Shown here: positions 1 through 7,156 of the stretch, in pieces | Layout of the letters: each line of letters begins with the position of its first letter | How positions within the stretch are numbered: the stretch's first letter is position 1 | NCBI RefSeq assembly: GCF_000577245.1 | Contig: NZ_CBYO010000016.1 | Span: 1 to 64,000 of the forward strand | DNA from: Paucisalibacillus algeriensis | Lineage (GTDB): Bacteria > Bacillota > Bacilli > Bacillales > Amphibacillaceae | DNA length: 64,000 bases | Direction of reading: 5' to 3' | The notes under the pieces: generated by a model | Databases searched by the model: none | What the model was told of the DNA's origin: nothing | The model's input: the letters and a program-made list of their open reading frames with translations, nothing else | Position numbers and translations under genes: made by a program

Positions 1-93
<93 letters not shown>

Positions 94-102
94 AATATAG
101 TA

Positions 103-182
103 TTTCACAGTACCTTAAGGGTAAATAACGGCTGTTCGTTATTCGTAGATTCGAAGTTTTTCTCTTGAATCTACCTGTGAAA
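103..182 (+). other. Structured 5S-tRNA spacer (three-way junction)
   Basis: An outer stem TTTCACAG (103-110) with CTGTGAAA (175-182) encloses two hairpins: AATAACG (124-130) with CGTTATT (137-143), and GTAGATTC (145-152) with GAATCTAC (167-174). All three stems are perfect. This would be a processing structure in the rRNA-tRNA precursor; an RNase III-type role is inference. Confidence 0.6.
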
Positions 183-216
183 TTATTTTATTGTGTTTTA
201 TTAGTCTAATTTACCT

Positions 217-291
217 GGCCCGTTGGTCAAGCGGTTAAGACACCGCCCTTTCACGGCGGTAACACGGGTTCGAATCCCGTACGGGTCACCA
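217..291 (+). tRNA. tRNA-Glu (TTC)
   Basis: The acceptor stem GGCCCGT pairs with ACGGGTC, the anticodon loop CTTTCAC gives TTC, and CCA is encoded. First tRNA after the 5S gene. Confidence 0.96.
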
Positions 292-294
292 TGT

Positions 295-370
295 GGAGGA
301 TTAGCTCAGCTGGGAGAGCACCTGCCTTACAAGCAGGGGGTCGCAGGTTCGAGCCCTGCATCCTCCACCA
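295..370 (+). tRNA. tRNA-Val (TAC)
   Basis: The acceptor stem GGAGGAT pairs with ATCCTCC, the anticodon loop CTTACAA gives TAC, and CCA is encoded. Confidence 0.96.
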
Positions 371-396
371 TTAAATCAAAATGTAAAATATACTAT

Positions 397-546
397 GCCG
401 GCCTAGCTCAATTGGTAGAGCAACGAGCATTCACTTCTACCGAGTAAGCTTCGAGTAACCCCGAAGGATATACTTCCTTGAATATGCTTGTAGATGCAGG
501 GGTCCACACGGCAATAATCATAAACTTAATAAGTGAGTTTTACTAT
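397..546 (+). repeat. tRNA-Thr 5' half plus pseudoknotted RNA element, copy 1
   Basis: Positions 397-424 repeat the 5' 28 nt of the tRNA-Thr that follows at 547, including the preceding ACTAT, and then stop inside the anticodon stem. The next ~90 nt resemble the element at 1551-1640. They can form stem A (TCTAC 436-440 with GTAGA 490-494), stem B (CCCC 459-462 with GGGG 499-502) and a hairpin C (AAGGA 464-468 with TCCTT 475-479). The order A5', B5', C, A3', B3' makes a pseudoknot. The half gene cannot make a tRNA. What the element is remains unknown to me. Confidence 0.7.
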
Positions 547-619
<73 letters not shown>

Positions 620-632
620 TCATTTATTTAAT

Positions 633-705
633 GAGCCATTAGCTCAGTCGGTAGAGCATCTGACTTTTAATCAGAGGGTCGAAGGTTCGAATCCTTCATG
701 GCTCA
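633..705 (+). tRNA. tRNA-Lys (TTT)
   Basis: The acceptor stem GAGCCAT pairs with ATGGCTC, and the anticodon loop CTTTTAA gives TTT. CCA is not encoded. Confidence 0.96.
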
Positions 706-712
706 TCATTAT

Positions 713-744
713 GCGGTGGGCGGGTTCGAATCTCGTCTTCCGCT
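713..744 (+). pseudogene. tRNA-Gly (GCC) remnant with internal deletion
   Basis: The piece GCGG joined to TGGGCGGGTTCGAATC and CTTCCGC matches the first four bases, T arm and 3' acceptor strand of the usual Bacillus tRNA-Gly(GCC). The D arm and anticodon arm are missing. It sits where Gly is expected in the Val-Thr-Lys-Leu-Gly-Leu order known from Bacillus; the first Leu is absent too. It is not functional. Confidence 0.75.
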
Positions 745-754
745 CTATTTTTTT

Positions 755-843
755 GCCGGGGTGGCGGAACTGGCAGACGCACAGGACTTAAAATCCTGCG
801 GTAGGTGACTACCGTACCGGTTCGATTCCGGTCCTCGGCACCA
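755..843 (+). tRNA. tRNA-Leu (TAA)
   Basis: Type II tRNA with a long variable arm. The anticodon loop CTTAAAA gives TAA and CCA is encoded. Confidence 0.95.
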
Positions 844-846
844 CAT

Positions 847-923
847 GCGCCCGTAGCTCAATTGGATAGAGCGTTTGACTACGGATCAAGAGGTTAGGGG
901 TTCGACTCCTCTCGGGCGCGCCA
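847..923 (+). tRNA. tRNA-Arg (ACG)
   Basis: The acceptor stem GCGCCCG pairs with CGGGCGC, the anticodon loop CTACGGA gives ACG (read as ICG), and CCA is encoded. Confidence 0.95.
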
Positions 924-929
924 TATTAA

Positions 930-1006
930 CGGGAAGTAGCTCAGCTTGGTAGAGCACATGGTTTGGGACCATGGGGTCGCAGGTTCGAATCCTGTCTTCC
1001 CGACCA
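930..1006 (+). tRNA. tRNA-Pro (TGG)
   Basis: The acceptor stem CGGGAAG pairs with CTTCCCG, the anticodon loop TTTGGGA gives TGG, and CCA is encoded. Confidence 0.96.
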
Positions 1007-1017
1007 TCATAAAAAAC

Positions 1018-1090
1018 GGGGCCTTAGCTCAGCTGGGAGAGCGCCTGCCTTGCACGCAGGAGGTCAGCGGTTCGATCCCGCTAGGCTCCA
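1018..1090 (+). tRNA. tRNA-Ala (TGC)
   Basis: The acceptor stem GGGGCCT pairs with AGGCTCC (one G-T pair), and the anticodon loop CTTGCAC gives TGC. CCA is not encoded. Confidence 0.96.
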
Positions 1091-1190
1091 TATTATTTAA
1101 TTGACTCTTATCTCATAGGCTAGTGCAAGGAAATTATTATGATAGATTACTAGTTAAGCTCCTACATGAGAAAAAGAGGATAATTAATTC

Positions 1191-1283
1191 GGAGGTATAC
1201 CCAAGTCTGGCTGAAGGGATCGGTCTTGAAAACCGACAGGCGGGTCAAACCGCGCGGGGGTTCGAATCCCTCTACCTCCTCCA
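1191..1283 (+). tRNA. tRNA-Ser (TGA)
   Basis: Type II tRNA with a long variable arm. The acceptor stem GGAGGTA pairs with TACCTCC, and the anticodon loop CTTGAAA gives TGA. CCA is encoded. The discriminator base reads T, where bacterial tRNA-Ser normally has G. A ~100-bp spacer without a gene precedes it. Confidence 0.94.
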
Positions 1284-1427
1284 TATAAACTCAACTAACT
1301 GTTCGCTTAAATTTACAATAAAATGCTTCTCCCCGAAATTCAAACATATATCCTTAGATATATTAGGAAGAGATGCAGATAACAAGGTTAACCATATTGT
1401 TGATATTGAATATACATATACTTATGC

Positions 1428-1503
<76 letters not shown>

Positions 1504-1520
1504 TTTATACTGTTCTAATA

Positions 1521-1675
1521 CGGGTGTAGTTTAATGGTAAAACTCCAGCCACGAGCGACTCTTCTACCGAATTAACTACGAGTTGCCCTGAGGAATACAC
1601 CTCCTCGAATAAACTAGAAGACGCAAGGGCATGATCTTGCGTGAACAAGAATTTAATAACAAATCTATATTAAAT
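1521..1675 (+). repeat. tRNA-Gly 5' half plus pseudoknotted RNA element, copy 2
   Basis: Positions 1521-1550 repeat the 5' half of the tRNA-Gly at 1676, up to the first base of the anticodon loop. The following element resembles copy 1 and keeps its fold with compensating base changes: stem A CTTCTA (1561-1566) with TAGAAG (1615-1620), stem B GCCC (1585-1588) with GGGC (1627-1630), hairpin C GAGGA (1590-1594) with TCCTC (1602-1606). A further stem-loop, ACGCAAG with CTTGCGT, lies at 1621-1642. Confidence 0.7.
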
Positions 1676-1749
1676 GCGGGTGTAGTTTAATGGTAAAACT
1701 CCAGCCTTCCAAGCTGATGTCGAGGGTTCGATTCCCTTCACCCGCTCCA
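1676..1749 (+). tRNA. tRNA-Gly (TCC)
   Basis: The acceptor stem GCGGGTG pairs with CACCCGC, the anticodon loop CTTCCAA gives TCC, and CCA is encoded. Confidence 0.96.
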
Positions 1750-1761
1750 AATTATTCATTT

Positions 1762-1835
<74 letters not shown>

Positions 1836-1899
1836 TTACTTTAGATAGATTACTTACATCATACAAATTCCATACAATTGTATGTTGATATATTTTTTT

Positions 1900-1973
1900 G
1901 CGCCCTTAGCTCAGCAGGATAGAGCAACAGCCTTCTAAGCTGTGGGTCAGAGGTTCGAATCCTCTAGGGCGCG
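1900..1973 (+). tRNA. tRNA-Arg (TCT)
   Basis: The acceptor stem GCGCCCT pairs with AGGGCGC, and the anticodon loop CTTCTAA gives TCT. CCA is not encoded. Last intact tRNA of the array. Confidence 0.95.
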
Positions 1974-2074
1974 TTGACTTATTTAGTAGTACTATAAATA
2001 CTGGGAACTTCGCCTAGTTAGGAGAGAGTCTGTCTACTTTTTATAAATTGGACTTTCCTTACTGTCCCATCAAT

Positions 2075-2116
2075 AAAGATTAAAGTTAGGTAACACCTAA
2101 TTTTAATCTTTTTTTA
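2075..2116 (+). terminator. Terminator of the rRNA/tRNA operon
   Basis: AAAGATTAAA-GTTAGGT pairs with ACCTAA-TTTTAATCTTT, followed by a T run. It lies ~100 bp after the last tRNA and ends the array. Confidence 0.85.
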
Positions 2117-2618
2117 TTTGTATAGATTTTCCTGCTGGATGCTAAATTCCCCTATAGCAGATCCATGTAACCAGCCAGTCTGTTATAGAGGGCGTTTTTC
2201 AATTAATTTATATTTTGAAGTATATCCCCACAATATCTTACAATGCAATACTGTTAAATTAATACTCAATCATGCTTCGTTTTGAGGCATTTAAAGAAAG
2301 AAGAAGACATAAATCTACAAGAGAACCTATTAACCTCTTATACGAACTTTATTAAATGAAGCAGGATTAGTAGATATAATATATACCGATATGCAATATG
2401 TCTGGATTAATGAAAAGGTGGAAATTCGATGTGATGTGAAGGAAGCCCTGAATGGAAACTGAGTGGTCTCTGTTCGCCAATTATTTGGGATATGCCTGTT
2501 GATTGGGGGAGGAAGAGGTGTGGTAATTCTTTGGCAATGCAATTTTATCCTATACAAATTCAAAGATTAACTATTCTGGATGGATTCGAAATAACTTTTA
2601 AAAACATAATAAGTTTGT
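2117..2618. other. Gene-poor stretch with coding-like traces only
   Basis: No intact gene is seen. Around 2275-2460 two plus-strand reading frames joined by a frameshift give a protein-like trace (for example DIIYTDMQYVWINEKVE), then a stop. I cannot assign it to a family. It may be a decayed gene. Confidence 0.35.
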
Positions 2619-2669
2619 AAGACTGTTGAAACGATTGTGCTTTTTAGCCATCTTTTTAACAGTCTTTTT
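2619..2669 (+). terminator. Probable terminator
   Basis: AAGACTGTT (2619-2627) pairs with AACAGTCTT (2658-2666), followed by T residues. It separates the tRNA region from the RpiR operon. Confidence 0.6.
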
Positions 2670-2729
2670 GGTTTCTCTAAATAGTATTTCGCGTTCCAGG
2701 TAAATCTTCCAAACTAGTTTCTTGAAAAA

Positions 2730-2744
2730 TGGAGTATAACTCCA
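2730..2744. promoter_or_regulatory. RpiR-type operator upstream of the regulator
   Basis: TGGAGTATAACTCCA is a perfect inverted repeat (TGGAGT-N3-ACTCCA) in the promoter region of the RpiR gene. A near-identical site lies in the promoter of the next operon (3740-3754). Negative autoregulation is inferred. Confidence 0.75.
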
Positions 2745-2845
2745 AAAGTATTACAGTTTTTCAGAAATTGTGATACCATAAGCACACAAATACAAAAAGA
2801 GCTTTAGATGAATATTCAACATTCTAAGAGATTGGAGAAATTTTT

Positions 2846-3661
2846 ATGAAATATTTAAACCTTATCAATTCATGCTATTCCGATTTAACCAAGTCAGAAA
2901 AGAAGATAGCTGACTATATTAAAGAAGTAGGAAAAGAAATCATTTATCAATCTATTCAGGAGGTAACTCAAACTGTAAAGGTTGGTGATGCAACGGTCAT
3001 ACGTTTTTGTAAGAAAATTGGATTTGATGGTTTTCAGGATCTGAAACTGCAAATTGCAATGGAAGATTTAACGGAACAAAATCCTTCATTTGACTCCTAC
3101 ATTGATAGAATTCAAAGTAATTTCAATCAAGCAATAAATAATACGATTTCTTTGATTGATGAAAAAGTATTAAATAGGGCAATTGAAGTCTTAGAGAAAG
3201 CAGAAAGAATTTTTATTTTTGGTGTAGGGGCAAGTGGGTTAGCTGCACAGGAAGCACAAGCGAGTTTTCTTAGAATTGGAAGAACGGTAAAAGCTGTCAT
3301 CGATGCCCGTTTTCAATCTATGGAGGCTGCAACTCTAACAGATAATGACGTTGTAATTGTACTTAGCCTGTCGGGAAGAACAAGGGATGTCTATGAATCT
3401 ATTTCAATAGCAAAAAATAATAATGCAATCGTAATTGCTATTACTAATTTTATCTTATCTCCTATTGCGCAACTTTCTGACCTGGTACTAAGTACTGCAA
3501 TGAAGGAATCACTGATTGATGGTGGATCTCTTTCTGCAAAGATATCACAATTACTTGTTATCGATATATTAACTACTGGATATGCCTTGAAAAATAAGGA
3601 ACAATCCAATGCATTCAAACAAGAAATCGCTAAGTCTATCTTAAATAAGATTATGGAGTAG
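2846..3661 (+). CDS. MurR/RpiR family transcriptional regulator
   Basis: Transcription regulator of 271 residues with the two-domain plan of the RpiR family. An N-terminal helix-turn-helix (about residues 1-75, with TVKVGDATVIRFCKKIGFDGF typical of HTH_6) is followed by a SIS sugar-phosphate binding domain (about 115-260, with FGVGASG and LSLSGRT). Such proteins sense phosphosugars. The ATG has an upstream GGAGA. The same palindrome, TGGAGT-N3-ACTCCA, precedes this gene and the divergently spaced amino-sugar operon at 3851, so it probably represses both until its ligand (perhaps an N-acetylhexosamine 6-phosphate) appears. The ligand is inferred from the neighbours, not from the sequence itself. 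Confidence 0.9.
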   Translation: MKYLNLINSCYSDLTKSEKKIADYIKEVGKEIIYQSIQEVTQTVKVGDATVIRFCKKIGFDGFQDLKLQIAMEDLTEQNPSFDSYIDRIQSNFNQAINNTISLIDEKVLNRAIEVLEKAERIFIFGVGASGLAAQEAQASFLRIGRTVKAVIDARFQSMEAATLTDNDVVIVLSLSGRTRDVYESISIAKNNNAIVIAITNFILSPIAQLSDLVLSTAMKESLIDGGSLSAKISQLLVIDILTTGYALKNKEQSNAFKQEIAKSILNKIME

Positions 3662-3704
3662 TTTTCTGATTCTTTTAGACTATGAAAATAGTTTCCACTT
3701 TTTA

Positions 3705-3754
3705 TTGAATTATTGAAAAAGGGTGCTATAATATGTTTATGGAATAAAACTCCA
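3705..3754 (+). promoter_or_regulatory. Promoter and RpiR operator of the nanE operon
   Basis: A -35 box TTGAAT (3705-3710), 16-bp spacer and -10 box TATAAT (3727-3732) are followed directly by the inverted repeat TGGAATAAAACTCCA (3740-3754). The operator lies on the expected start point, which suits repression by the regulator at 2846. Confidence 0.75.
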
Positions 3755-3814
3755 AAAAATAAAGAAATTTATGGTGTATTTATTCAAAAAAAGGAGGATT
3801 ATCTAAAATACTAA

Positions 3815-3830
3815 TTGTAAACGATTGCAA
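3815..3830. promoter_or_regulatory. Candidate cre box (CcpA site)
   Basis: TTGTAAACGATTGCAA fits the cre consensus WTGNNARCGNWWWCAW with one mismatch. It lies between promoter and nanE start, a position known for CcpA roadblock repression. Confidence 0.6.
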
Positions 3831-3850
3831 ATGGCAAGGGAGGCGAATAG

Positions 3851-4540
3851 ATGATATTGGATCAAGTGAAGGGTGGCATAATCGTATCTTGTCAAGCTTT
3901 AGAAGATGAGCCATTACATAGCCCGCTTATAATGGGGAGAATGGCAAAAGCGGCAACTGAAGGTGGAGCAGTAGGAATTCGGGCAAATAGTGCAGCAGAT
4001 ATTTCAGAAATTAAGAAGAATACGAATTTGCCTGTAATAGGAATTGTTAAAAGAGATTATAAAGATTCACCAATTTATATTACACCAACGATGCGTGAGA
4101 TTGAAGAGTTGGCAACTTCTGATTGTAGCATGATTGCTTTAGATGCAACCAAAAGAAAGCGTCCTCATCATGAGTCACTAGAGGAATTTGTTAAACAGAT
4201 TAAAAAGATGGTTCCAAATATATATTTAATGGCTGATGTGGCAACTCTGGAAGAAGCAAGACAAGCTCAATCACTAGGGTTTGATTGCGTATCAACAACA
4301 TTAATTGGTTATACCGAAGAATCAAAAGGTATGAACATTGCTCAGGATGATTTCTTGTTATTAAGAGAAATGTTAGATGCTTTAGATGTACCGGTAATAG
4401 CTGAAGGTAATGTCGATACTCCAGAAAAAGCGAAAAGATGTTTAGAATTAGGTGCATATGCTGTTGTAGTTGGAAGTGCTATTACAAGGCCGCAACTAAT
4501 TACAAAGAGGTTTACAGATTATATAAAGGAAGCAAATTAA
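3851..4540 (+). CDS. nanE: Putative N-acetylmannosamine-6-phosphate 2-epimerase
   Basis: NanE-family TIM-barrel epimerase of 229 residues, the usual length. It converts ManNAc-6-phosphate to GlcNAc-6-phosphate in the cytoplasm, the entry of sialic acid or ManNAc carbon into amino-sugar metabolism. Family signatures are visible: the start GGIIVSCQALEDEPLHSP, GAVGIRANS, IGIVKRDY, the ALDATKRKRP segment, DVATLEEA, and the C-terminal EGNVDTPEKA and AVVVGSAITRP. It has an AGGGAGG site and is the first gene of the operon. The operon has no sialic acid lyase (NanA), so the incoming sugar is more likely ManNAc or a related hexosamine than sialic acid. Confidence 0.9.
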   Translation: MILDQVKGGIIVSCQALEDEPLHSPLIMGRMAKAATEGGAVGIRANSAADISEIKKNTNLPVIGIVKRDYKDSPIYITPTMREIEELATSDCSMIALDATKRKRPHHESLEEFVKQIKKMVPNIYLMADVATLEEARQAQSLGFDCVSTTLIGYTEESKGMNIAQDDFLLLREMLDALDVPVIAEGNVDTPEKAKRCLELGAYAVVVGSAITRPQLITKRFTDYIKEAN

Positions 4541-4605
4541 CATTCATTTAAGTAATACGATGACACTTATTAACACAAAAAATTAACAAGTAAAGGATGA
4601 TATTC

Positions 4606-5601
4606 GTGAGTATAAGAGTTGGCGTTATCGGAATGGGGCAAATGGGTACTTATCATGCAGAAATCTATCAAAAGTTACCATTAGTAGAATTAGTAGCAGT
4701 TTGTGAATTTAATGATGAAAGAAGAAAAGAAGTAGAGCAACAGTTTGGTGTTAAGGCTTATAAAGATTATAAAGAAATGCTAGCTAATCCTGAAATTGAT
4801 GCAGTAAGTATTGTACTACCTGATAATATCCATAGAGAAGCGGTTGAAGTTGCTGTTGCATATAACAAACATATTTTACTAGAAAAACCATTAGCTAAAA
4901 CCTTAGAAGATGGACAGGCTTTATATGAAATTACGAAGGACTATGACAAAGTGTTTACAACTGGATTCTTACTAAGATTTGATCCAAGGTTTAATATGGT
5001 TAAACAAGCACTTGATGAAGGCGAATTAGGTGAAATCATCCATCTATACTGTAGAAGAAATAGCCCTATTACAGGACCGAAAAGATATATCGGTAGTTCG
5101 GACTTAAGTATGCACGTTATGATTCATGATATTGATTATATCAATTGGTACATGGGGTGCGAACCTGTGAAAGTATTTGCAAAAGGTAGAAGTGTACTAT
5201 TAAAAGAGCACGGAATGCAAGATGTTATTTATGCAATCGTAACGTATGAAAATGGTGCAATCGCGTGTTTAGAAGCATGTTGGGTTCTACCAGAAAATTC
5301 ACCAACAAGCATTGATGATAAGTTAGAACTAGTTGGTACAAAAGGCGTCGCTTATGTGGATTCAAGTGATAATGGTGTTCGTTTTGTAACAGATAAACGA
5401 ATCCAATACCCTGATTCAAGACATTGGTATTATACAAATGGACAAGTAGCTGGGGACTTAGCAGAAGAGTTAATGGCGTTTGTAAATAACATCATCCATA
5501 ATACAAAGTCAATCATCACTCCGAAGGAATCTCTTGATTCTTTACGAGTTGTAGATGCAATTGAACGCTCACTTGCAGAAGATAAAGAAGTCGAATTGTA
5601 A
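4606..5601 (+). CDS. Gfo/Idh/MocA family oxidoreductase
   Basis: NAD(P)-dependent sugar dehydrogenase family, 331 residues. The N-terminal Rossmann fold carries GVIGMGQMGTYH. The catalytic-lysine motif EKP is at residues 93-95 (LLEKPLAKT), and MIHDIDYINWYMG supplies the family's conserved HDID stretch. I place the start at GTG 4606, because AAAGGA sits 8 bp before it; an ATG at 4597 overlaps that site. It lies between NanE and the PTS IICB gene, so it likely oxidises or epimerises a hexosamine or its phosphate before NanE. The substrate cannot be read from sequence. Confidence 0.85.
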   Translation: MSIRVGVIGMGQMGTYHAEIYQKLPLVELVAVCEFNDERRKEVEQQFGVKAYKDYKEMLANPEIDAVSIVLPDNIHREAVEVAVAYNKHILLEKPLAKTLEDGQALYEITKDYDKVFTTGFLLRFDPRFNMVKQALDEGELGEIIHLYCRRNSPITGPKRYIGSSDLSMHVMIHDIDYINWYMGCEPVKVFAKGRSVLLKEHGMQDVIYAIVTYENGAIACLEACWVLPENSPTSIDDKLELVGTKGVAYVDSSDNGVRFVTDKRIQYPDSRHWYYTNGQVAGDLAEELMAFVNNIIHNTKSIITPKESLDSLRVVDAIERSLAEDKEVEL

Positions 5602-5632
5602 ATTTGAAAGATAAAAACGAGGGGGAAGAAAT

Positions 5633-7054
5633 ATGTCGTTTCGATCGAAGGCTCAAACATTCGGTAGTAAATTAAGTAATATGGTCTTACCAAACTTAGG
5701 GGCTTTTATGGCATGGGGAATTCTTACAGCTCTTGGTATCGCTTTAGGTAATGAATTATTACAGAGCTTTATTGGACCAATGCTAAACTATCTTTTAACA
5801 TTACTTATTGCTGTTGCTGGTGGTAAGATGGTTTATGGGTACAGAGGTTCTGTAATCGCAGCAGTTGCGACGATGGGATTAATTATTGGCAGTGAGATTA
5901 CTATGTTTATAGGTGCAATGGTTATGGGTCCATTGTCTGCGTGGATTTTGAAAAAATTTGATTCATTAATTGAAAATAGAATTCCAACAGGCTTTGAACT
6001 ACTCATTAACAACTTGTCTTCGGGTATTATTGGGGCGGGGTTAGCAATTATAAGTAATGTAGCTGTGGCACCTATTATTGTTTCGTTAACTAAGGTTTTA
6101 GCCGCAGGTGTTGATTTCTTAATGGAATATAGCTTATTACCATTAACCGCAATATTCATTGAGCCTGCAAAGATTTTATTCCTTAATAATGCAATTGGTC
6201 AAGGTGTGTTAACTCCTCTAGGTATTACACAAGTATCTGATTTTGGTAAATCAATTCTATTTCTACTAGAGTCTAACCCTGGACCAGGATTAGGTATTTT
6301 ACTAGCTTATATGTTCTTTGGAAGAGGGAATACAAAAGGTACTGCGTATGGGGCAAGTGTTATCCATTTCTTTGGTGGAATTCACGAGATTTACTTCCCA
6401 TTCGTATTAATGAAACCGGTATTAATCTTCCCTTTAATCTTAGGCGGAATGACTGGTTCATTTGTATTTACCCTATTTGATGTTGGTTTAGTAGGTGTTG
6501 CCTCACCAGGAAGTATTATTGCTATTTCCATCATGGCTTCGATGGGTGATCATGTAGGTATATATGCCGGTATTATAGCAGCATGTATTGTTACATTTGT
6601 TACCTCTATTCCGTTTGTTAGAAAAACGGATGATAATGAAGAACAACTAAAGAGTGCTGCAACTCAAATGGAACAATTAAAAGGTAAAAAGAGCCGTATT
6701 TCTTCTGTATTCGATTCAGAAGAAAATACTGCTAAAGAATTTGACTTTGCGTCTGTAAAGAAGATTGCTTATGCTTGTGATGCAGGATTAGGGTCAAGTG
6801 CCATGGGTGCGTCTATCTTACAAAAGAAGATTATTAAAGCTGGATTAGAAGATATTAATGTGTTCCACCTATCTGTAAGTGATTTACCTACAGAGTGTGA
6901 TGTAGTTGTCACTCACCAATCACTAATGGACCGTGTAAAAGAATTACAACCGAATGTTTACCATATTGATATTGTGGACTATTTGAATGCACCACAGTAT
7001 GATGAATTGGTTAATAAACTAAAAGATTCACAACAAGAATCAAAAACGTTATAA
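5633..7054 (+). CDS. PTS transporter subunit IICB, mannitol-type
   Basis: Membrane permease and phosphotransfer subunit of 473 residues. The N-terminal IIC part (about 1-335, many hydrophobic segments) resembles mannitol IIC, including FFGGIHEIYFPFVLMKP. A linker leads to a IIB domain (about 375-470) with the phosphorylation site CDAGLGSSAMG, Cys at 382. The IIA domain that MtlA-type proteins may carry is absent; it is encoded separately at 7831. Despite the mannitol-type architecture no mannitol-1-phosphate dehydrogenase is nearby, and the neighbours NanE and ROK kinase suggest an amino sugar or derivative as cargo. That substrate is inferred. Confidence 0.88.
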   Translation: MSFRSKAQTFGSKLSNMVLPNLGAFMAWGILTALGIALGNELLQSFIGPMLNYLLTLLIAVAGGKMVYGYRGSVIAAVATMGLIIGSEITMFIGAMVMGPLSAWILKKFDSLIENRIPTGFELLINNLSSGIIGAGLAIISNVAVAPIIVSLTKVLAAGVDFLMEYSLLPLTAIFIEPAKILFLNNAIGQGVLTPLGITQVSDFGKSILFLLESNPGPGLGILLAYMFFGRGNTKGTAYGASVIHFFGGIHEIYFPFVLMKPVLIFPLILGGMTGSFVFTLFDVGLVGVASPGSIIAISIMASMGDHVGIYAGIIAACIVTFVTSIPFVRKTDDNEEQLKSAATQMEQLKGKKSRISSVFDSEENTAKEFDFASVKKIAYACDAGLGSSAMGASILQKKIIKAGLEDINVFHLSVSDLPTECDVVVTHQSLMDRVKELQPNVYHIDIVDYLNAPQYDELVNKLKDSQQESKTL

Positions 7055-7084
7055 GTGTAACCATTTATTAATAATGATAAAAAT

Positions 7085-7121
7085 GGCGAAGTGTAAATGG
7101 AGCATTGCTCTGAACTTCGCC
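7085..7121 (+). other. Intra-operon stem-loop
   Basis: GGCGAAGT (7085-7092) pairs with ACTTCGCC (7114-7121), with an inner GAGC/GCTC stem. There is no T run right after it. It lies between the PTS gene and the HAD gene and may stabilise the upstream mRNA or set gene ratios. Confidence 0.6.
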
Positions 7122-7156
7122 GTATCTTTTAGTTATGGTCTGAAAGGAGAAATGAA

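Noticed and set aside
423-505. Element 1 as an HDV-like self-cleaving ribozyme
   Set aside because: The order of stems is similar, but stem A does not start at a cleavage site and stem lengths and linkers do not fit.
1590-1625. Resemblance of the tRNA-half elements to REP family A (CTCCTCGAATAA.CT.GAAG)
   Set aside because: The short match is striking, but the REP hairpin TCGA/TCGA is not kept in the elements; probably chance.
1989-2066. Possible extra, degenerate tRNA after tRNA-Arg
   Set aside because: Some tRNA-like pieces (GGGA...TCCC, AGTTAGGAGAG) but no T arm and no consistent anticodon stem.
2330-2563. 77-codon minus-strand frame in the gene-poor region
   Set aside because: No ribosome site and no recognisable protein pattern.
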